Shown here: piece by piece, positions 58,605 to 64,000 of the stretch | Numbering within the stretch: the first letter of the stretch is position 1 | How the letters are laid out: each line of letters begins with the position of its first letter | DNA from: Lineus longissimus | Taxonomy: Eukaryota > Nemertea > Pilidiophora > Heteronemertea > Lineidae | Length of the DNA: 64,000 bases | Assembly (NCBI RefSeq): GCF_910592395.1 | Contig: NC_088316.1 | Location: forward strand, 4,590,001-4,654,000 | Reading direction: 5' to 3' | Program-made: the position numbers and the translations under genes | Notes under the pieces: generated by a model | What the model was told of the DNA's origin: nothing | The model's input: only the letters and a program-made list of their open reading frames with translations | Databases searched by the model: none

Positions 58605-59732
58605 CAGATTTTGTCACCTAATTCCAGGTTAATGTCCGATAAAGTGCCCAGTTATTGTCCTGGGTGACTGTGCAGTCACTGTGGGTTTTGTCCAAAAATA
58701 TTAGTTGCTCTTCCCTTAGCAGCGCCTCAAGCAGTAGCAAAGACAACTTTCAAAACCAGCCTGCCACCGAACACTTTTTCCTTTTGCTCGATCAGATGTT
58801 TGTATACGTAATCCTAGTAATCCTAGTCCTGCAGTGCCAGGTGCTTTAGGACTTGTTGATTTTAGTAGCTGGCAGACAATATCCTGTCTTATAGCAGCAA
58901 GATGAAATATTTTAGGTGCTGTCGCCTTCAGTCACTAGTGAGAGTTGGAGCTTTAAAGATAGTTTTTATTGCTCTGAAGTTAACCAAGGCCCATCTTAGA
59001 TTCCTATTGGCCTTAATAAGTGACCTTTAACTAGGGGAATAGTTTGAGACATCCAGCAATTATTTGCCCATTTGTTTCTTCCAATTGATAAAATATTATT
59101 TTTGAAGATTTCAGCATTATTGATGATTGAGTGCCGACAACATCTAAATGCCAAGTTAGTTTTGCTAAAGTTTAGTCTTCATTATACTTACCAGTTAACC
59201 TTGAAATCTTTGAAAGATGGAGTAAAAAAATAATTAGAAAGCCTCCGAAACAGCTTGAGATTAATCTATTGTGTGTGTGTCTGCTCATATGATGAATCTT
59301 CACTAAATACAGTGGCCTGACAAGGTTGCTGGCAAACACTCAGTTACTATTGCGCATAATTGTATTGGAAAATGTTGGAAATAGTGTCATAAAGTTGCTT
59401 ATGTATATTTTAAAGTTTGACGAACACTGCAAAGACAGTCACAGCTGACACGGAACCTGAAGTTAGACAGAAAGAAAAAAAATGGTTGCTAGCTGAATTC
59501 CCAGAATCAAACTTTTCTGCGGATACTTGTCGAGTTTATTCATTAATATGACTCTAAAAGAGATTCTTTTTTATCAAGTCATCGTTTGATAGAATCGCCA
59601 GACGTGACTCCTTCGATGTTGCTTAATTGCTTCCTATAACTTCGCGCTATCTTCGTAATATCATTGTCTTTTATTAGACTGGGAAATCAACCCATAAAAT
59701 TTTTCCGCTTAGTCTGGACATTGATTCGCCGA

Positions 59733-60156
59733 ACATTAGTCGCGGTTTTCTATGCATTGCTCATTTGCATTTACGTACATTTATATCTCAATTCTTGTCT
59801 TGTTCTCCGCCTAAGTTAATTTACCATCGCTCCGGAGCTGCCTTATGTTTAGTGTCAAGGAAACCCTTGGGACTTATAAGTGCTGTCCTTAATAGAGAGG
59901 TGTCCAGGTTGGCATAGTCAAATTGAATAGAAACAACTACCTCAACATTAGTCGCGGTTTTCTATGCATTGCTCATTTGCATTTACATACATTTATATCT
60001 CAATTCTTGTCTTGTTCTCCGCCTAAGTTAATTTACCATCGCTCCGGAGCTGCCTTATGTTTAGTGTCAAGGAAACCCTTGGGACTTATAAGTGCTGTCC
60101 TTAATAGAGAGGTGTCCAGGTTGGCATAGTCAAATTGAATAGAAACAACTACCTCA
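59733..60156. repeat. 212-bp tandem duplication, unit 4
   Basis: Two almost identical copies (59733-59944 and 59945-60156; cgtac versus catac is the main difference). Both share a deletion joining 'gtttagtgtc' to 'aaggaaaccc', so the deletion came first. Confidence 0.9.
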
Positions 60157-60165
60157 ACTTGCAAA

Positions 60166-60183
60166 CCCCCCCCCCCCCCCCCC
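60166..60183. repeat. Poly-C run of variable length between units
   Basis: A C-run at this spot is long here, shorter in unit 2 (~24798-24810) and shortest in unit 1 (~9290-9298). Confidence 0.8.
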
Positions 60184-60241
60184 AACTGATATCACACGTA
60201 AAACACAAGAAGGCATACCTGCAGTTGAATTTTCAAACCCG

Positions 60242-60341
60242 TCAGAGATCTGGGGGTCAGCCATATCATAACCGTGTACATTTGTATTGAGCAATGTATC
60301 AATGTACATGCTACGTCATACATTGACCGCCAGATCTCTGA
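60242..60341. repeat. ~100-bp imperfect palindrome, unit 4
   Basis: Counterpart of 24868-24967 with few changes (tctgggggtca for tctggcggtca). Confidence 0.75.
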
Positions 60342-60752
60342 CATGTTTGGAAAACTTTCTGAAACTATTCTATTCTTTGGCGAATAGATAGATATCAAAG
60401 ATCACTGCTGTGTGCCATGTTAAAATGCAGCATTCTCATTATGCAACATAGTCGAAGTTTTGATAAAATATTTTAAGGTGACTTTGTAATCTTGTTGCAA
60501 ATGCGGCGGGTAGAACGTGCGGAATTCCGCATAATTCCATTCCAAGATAAACTTTAATCAATTTTAAGGCAGTGTCAGATTATTTGATGTCAAATGTGCT
60601 GTATACGCATATATAGCGATGACAATAAACGTCGCAACATTAGTATACGGCCTAAAGAACCTCGCTGGCCGTGCATTTGCTTGCAGGCTTCGCTGATGGC
60701 TGACACATTTTCGATTCGGTACGATCATGTCAATGTTGGCCTAGCCTATATA

Positions 60753-63132
60753 CTGTCTTTTCATCGATGTAAGACCGGTTCATTAGGCTTAATGCATACG
60801 CCTACCGCGAGCACAGGGCACAATACCATTTCACTCATTGGTCGAAAGTTGAATGAAGTAGGTGTATTACTAGTAGAATGACAGATTGGCCTAACGAGAC
60901 ACATAGGATATGCAAAGCGCTCGCGTTTATTGTGGTTTGCGGTCTGAGTTTGCGGTTTCAGGGCGGTTTTGCGGTTTGGGTCTGTTTGATAGATCAACGT
61001 TAACCCTTTCTCACATAAAACGCGTTTGAGTGGGCATCACAGGCCTTTTGAGGGCTCTACCAGCATCGTTTCAAGACAGCGATGCTTCATGCATTCAGGT
61101 TTATTCAGATTGGCTTTCATCCAATCTTTATTCATCTTTTTTTGCCTTTATTCATTGTTTTTATTTTTTATTTCTCATTTCTGTTTTTTTTTTATTCATT
61201 ATTTTGGATTTTTATTCTGGTCCCGTTGTCGATTTTCTCTGTTGACCCGATTGCTTACTGCCCTGCTATCTCAGGCTCAAACTCATCAGGCAGATTGAGG
61301 AATTCTACCCCCTGTTCGTCGTCATCTGGAACTGGGTGTGGACCTGCGTCTATGTTCTGTGGGCGTAACGCTTTCTCAAATCCATGCTCGATAACCTCTG
61401 GGCTGATCGCTTCCAAGGCACGGCTGACGATGTTGACAACATCTCTGAGTCCAATTGGATCACACTGGCCTGCTTCGTTGGTGTTTTCGGTCTTCCATGA
61501 CTTCCATGCTTGTCTGGCGTGACGTTTGAAGGATCTCATGACAGCCACATCCAGGGGTTGTGCCAAAGATGTGCATCCGGCCGGTACAAAGTTGAGTCTG
61601 CCCCCTTCTGCAGTGAGACGATTCCTGAAGTTCTCCCTTCGATGTACTCTGAACTGATCCACCAAAATATGAAATGTTCAGCATGGGCCTCATGGACGTA
61701 TGGGATGAAGATTTCGTCAAGCCAATGGTGACTCGTCTCCTGTCTGACCCATCCCGTGGCGGACGATGTGACCACAACGTTTTCGGGGAACTCGGCCTCT
61801 TCCAGAGCTCGCAGCGCGCGAACAAATCCTCTTCTCGGAAAGGTGATGTGGGCTCGCATCTTATCGCCATTCGCCTCCACGCAAAGTGTAACAGAACATC
61901 CCAGCTTTGCATTCTTCCTGGAGGTTCGTACATCAACAGCCGTGGCACCTTTCTCATTGAGGGTGTACATTAGGCGGAGGTCAAAAAGGAGGAAAGTCTG
62001 GTCCATGTTGAAAAACAGGCGCATTCGTATCCCAAAATTTTCGATGGTGTTGGTTATTTCATCGCGAAAGTTTCGAACCAGGACAACGGCGTTTTCTGGA
62101 ATGGTGGTAGTGTTCTTCATGATCTTTCGCAGGCTGATGTCCTTCCTCTTCATAAAAAGTTCCACCCAGCCGTTGGATGCATGGAAATCATGCATTAGTG
62201 GTTTTGCCTCTGTGGCAAGTTGTCGGCGCTCTTCTGGGAGGGCTTCCCACCAGGTCTGGAATAGTTGCACGGCCTTCTCCTGGACATCCTGGATCACAAC
62301 AGGTAGACGTCTTCGCCGAACATCCCCGAACCAAATTTCTAGTTGGTCATCGACCTCGGGCCAGTAACCAATCATCCTCTGCTTCACCTTTCGGTCTTCG
62401 CCCCGGTTCTGCTCCTCCTTCAATTCCAGGTCATGACGGTTCCACCTGCGAAACGTCTCAAAAGGTATGATGTGGTGGTTGGCAAATTCTGTCATCGTTC
62501 GCACAGTGCCATTTCCAATGGCAACCTCAAAGTATCGCAGGTATCGCAGCTTCTCCGACACGGAATAACTACGCCTTCTTTTAGGCAGTGGCTCATCCAT
62601 ATTTCTACAAGTTGTAGGCAAGGCAAGAAGAGGTTTCCGACAGTATCCAAACTTTATATACGCCTGAAACCTCACTGATTACTCAATAGTTTTTGCCCTT
62701 TTAGGCCTACGTGTTGTCCCAACTAAAATGCTAAGGTAATTCTCCCGGATTCCAAACTATGGACCAGACATTGTTGTTCGAAGTTCCTTTCAATCATCCA
62801 TTACACTTAGCAAACAAGCCTTGATATGCCTTTTTTACGCTTTTTAAGGTACTCAAATTTTGAAATTAAACATCCTGTAAAAACCGGTGGAGTATTTTGT
62901 GGGACACCCCGTATTATTCCGCCGCGGCACTCGTCCGTACAAATGACGCAACCCTATTAGGTCACCTGCGAAACATACAGCAGCCCCTCTAAAACCTAGG
63001 CCTGCCTTCCAAGTTGACAGTCTACTGCTATTGGTCGTTACCATGCGTGTATTGTGATCCTCTACTATGTACCATCATAAGGTGGGTTTGGCCTGAATAT
63101 TAGGAACCGGTGGTTTGTCGATGAAAAGACAG
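60753..63132 (-). mobile_element. Pogo-like DNA transposon (family P2)
   Basis: 2380 bp bounded by TA (60751-60752 and 63133-63134). Removing it and one TA restores the 'cctatatatacaccc' of unit 1. Terminal inverted repeats of 29 bp start ctgtcttttcatcga and end in ccggttc, with mismatches between. 60881-61254 is T-rich non-coding sequence. The transposase and a short 5' leader occupy the rest. Confidence 0.92.
61255..62600 (-). pseudogene. Pogo-like DDE/D transposase, one frameshift (family P2)
   Basis: Likely start MDEPLPKRRR at 62600 (an in-frame ATG 75 nt upstream also exists). Helix-turn-helix-like FANHHIIPFETFRRW, then FHASNGWVELFMKRKD, NMDQTF (first Asp) and AHITFPRRGFVR. The frame then breaks near 61670-61680. 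The remaining part (VDQFRVH with the second Asp, AGCTSLAQPLDVAVM with the third, 35 residues apart) continues in another frame to 61255. A single missing base explains it. Related to, but clearly distinct from, the unit-2 enzyme. Confidence 0.88.
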
Positions 63133-63165
63133 TATACACCCGGAATCCATTATCATGTCAACCAC

Positions 63166-63348
63166 TCACTCCACTGTATTTTCTACCTGCCGTTGCAAAT
63201 GTGGTAACCGAGATTGCACCAACATCAACTGGTTGGCCTTCTTGTATTTCACATGTGTTGTCAGTGAGCACTCATTTCCACATTCCTGTGTCCTCATGTC
63301 CAAGTCATTTCCGCCGTAGCTCGATTTATGAGTAAAATGCCTCAACAA
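63166..63348 (-). pseudogene. Frameshifted cysteine-containing exon, unit 5
   Basis: Matches unit 1 (200-490) up to QECGNEC, then shifts as in unit 2. A ~200-bp deletion removes its downstream part. Confidence 0.3.
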
Positions 63349-63413
63349 TATAATATGTTGGCACAGCTAGATCTAGCCAACTGACATGATTTATCTAGCT
63401 ATAATGTGGCATT

Positions 63414-63887
63414 TCAATGGCACAGCCAAATTAATGAGTTTTCAGGTGTGTCCCCCAAACTGGTGACAAATGGTCGTTCAGGGGTCCTTGCCTGAGTGGT
63501 AATCATGCCCACATTCTGACAAATGTGCAACGCTTCACAAGAATCTTGTTCAGTAAACACACTACGTATGACAACTACCTTTTCAATCCAGATGTACCTG
63601 CCTTTCTTTATACCATCCGAGTATTCGTATTTCAATGAATATGTAACACAAATGGTTTGCATGTTGGTTTCAAAGCTAAATCCACCATGACTTCTCATCA
63701 AAAACACAGAATTAGAGCAATGCAGTAGAGATCGAGTCAGAAATACCTTCTCCTCAATCATAGAGTTTCGCCACTTTACTTGCTCAAACATTCTCCAAGT
63801 GTCGACCATTTGGGAACAAAGAACGGAATGTATGGCAGTGTGAAGGTAGACACTGTCCACAATCAAAATAATCAACAGGGAAGCCAT
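63414..63887 (-). CDS. Signal-peptide-like leader exon, unit 5
   Basis: 157 codons, the same length and ending (LIWLCH) as unit 1, with replacements such as T for S in VDTW and L for P in VFLTR. The acceptor-like tttcttcag precedes the ATG. A gene starting here would run into unit 4. Confidence 0.35.
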   Translation of the reverse strand: MASLLIILIVDSVYLHTAIHSVLCSQMVDTWRMFEQVKWRNSMIEEKVFLTRSLLHCSNSVFLMRSHGGFSFETNMQTICVTYSLKYEYSDGIKKGRYIWIEKVVVIRSVFTEQDSCEALHICQNVGMITTQARTPERPFVTSLGDTPENSLIWLCH

Positions 63888-64000
63888 GTTCTGAAGAAAA
63901 TATGGTTTTTAGTGCAACTGCGACTATGTCTACTCTAGTTGTATATGCACTTAATTTCCACAAAAACCAAGCAAGTCTAAGCACTCTTTTGGATCATTTA

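Larger units (their letters stand above)
42015..60593. repeat. Tandem array unit 4
   Basis: 18.6 kb. Its start is fused to the end of unit 3 by a deletion near 42010-42018 that removed about 1.3 kb of the preceding unit and the first ~550 bases of this one. The 130-nt and 159-nt exons are deleted. It contains long private inserts (44390-49750 and 51235-54880). The stretches 42510-43940, 57310-57850 and 58860-60160 are ordinary unit sequence with no supported gene. Confidence 0.9.
60594..64000. repeat. Tandem array unit 5 (right-truncated)
   Basis: Repeats the start of units 2 and 3, is interrupted by a pogo-like element, and has lost ~200 bases near 63182 relative to unit 1 through a 'tttt' microhomology. 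The window ends inside it. Confidence 0.9.

Noticed and set aside
1-64000. CRISPR arrays, rRNA, tRNA or bacterial operons
   Set aside because: No regular spaced short repeats, no rRNA-like or cloverleaf sequence; GT-AG introns, LINE and DIRS elements show a eukaryotic genome.

Overview
This is a eukaryotic, repeat-rich, non-protein-dense window, most likely from a marine invertebrate. A lophotrochozoan such as a mollusc or brachiopod is my best guess. It rests only on the mix of DIRS, LINE, pogo-like and hairpin-ended '...ggtgagctaaaaa' repeats, and on GT-AG introns, one of them only 68 nt. No rRNA, tRNA or CRISPR array was seen.

The backbone is a head-to-tail array of five units of one locus. 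Unit 1 is 1-9662 (left-truncated), unit 2 is 9663-25219, unit 3 is 25220-~42014, unit 4 is ~42015-60593 and unit 5 is 60594-64000 (right-truncated). The basic period is about 9.7 kb. The larger units are swollen by mobile elements, and each unit carries its own deletions. Each unit holds pieces of the same minus-strand multi-exon gene(s) that I do not recognise: a signal-peptide-like leader exon (5 copies), a 70-nt exon, a 68-nt intron and an ~873-nt exon (4 copies), and a 130-nt plus 159-nt terminal exon pair (2-3 copies). In the 873-nt exon, a block of about 245 bp differs strongly between units while its flanks are almost identical.

Insertions per unit. Unit 1: a 247-bp palindrome-rich insert with a 7-bp TSD and a deleted pogo-like transposon. 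Unit 2: two related elements facing each other (a 1.8-kb foldback) and the full pogo-like element, which itself contains a hairpin-ended tandem-repeat element and a TTA-flanked MITE. Unit 3: a 5'-truncated LINE with a long open RT frame, and a structurally complete DIRS tyrosine-recombinase retrotransposon with inverted terminal repeats and internal complementary region. Unit 4: about 5 kb of unrelated DNA with a TA-flanked MITE, a 3.6-kb insert with a satellite, and a 96-bp retroposed poly(A) fragment with a 15-bp TSD. Unit 5: a second pogo-like transposon family, whole but for a frameshift.

Shared versus private insertions give a relative chronology. Units 1 and 2 share the pogo insertion site; units 3 and 4 share a hairpin-ended repeat at one site. 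The array therefore grew by several duplication rounds with local exchange between units. All function statements about the host gene are inference; only its exon structure and conservation are visible.
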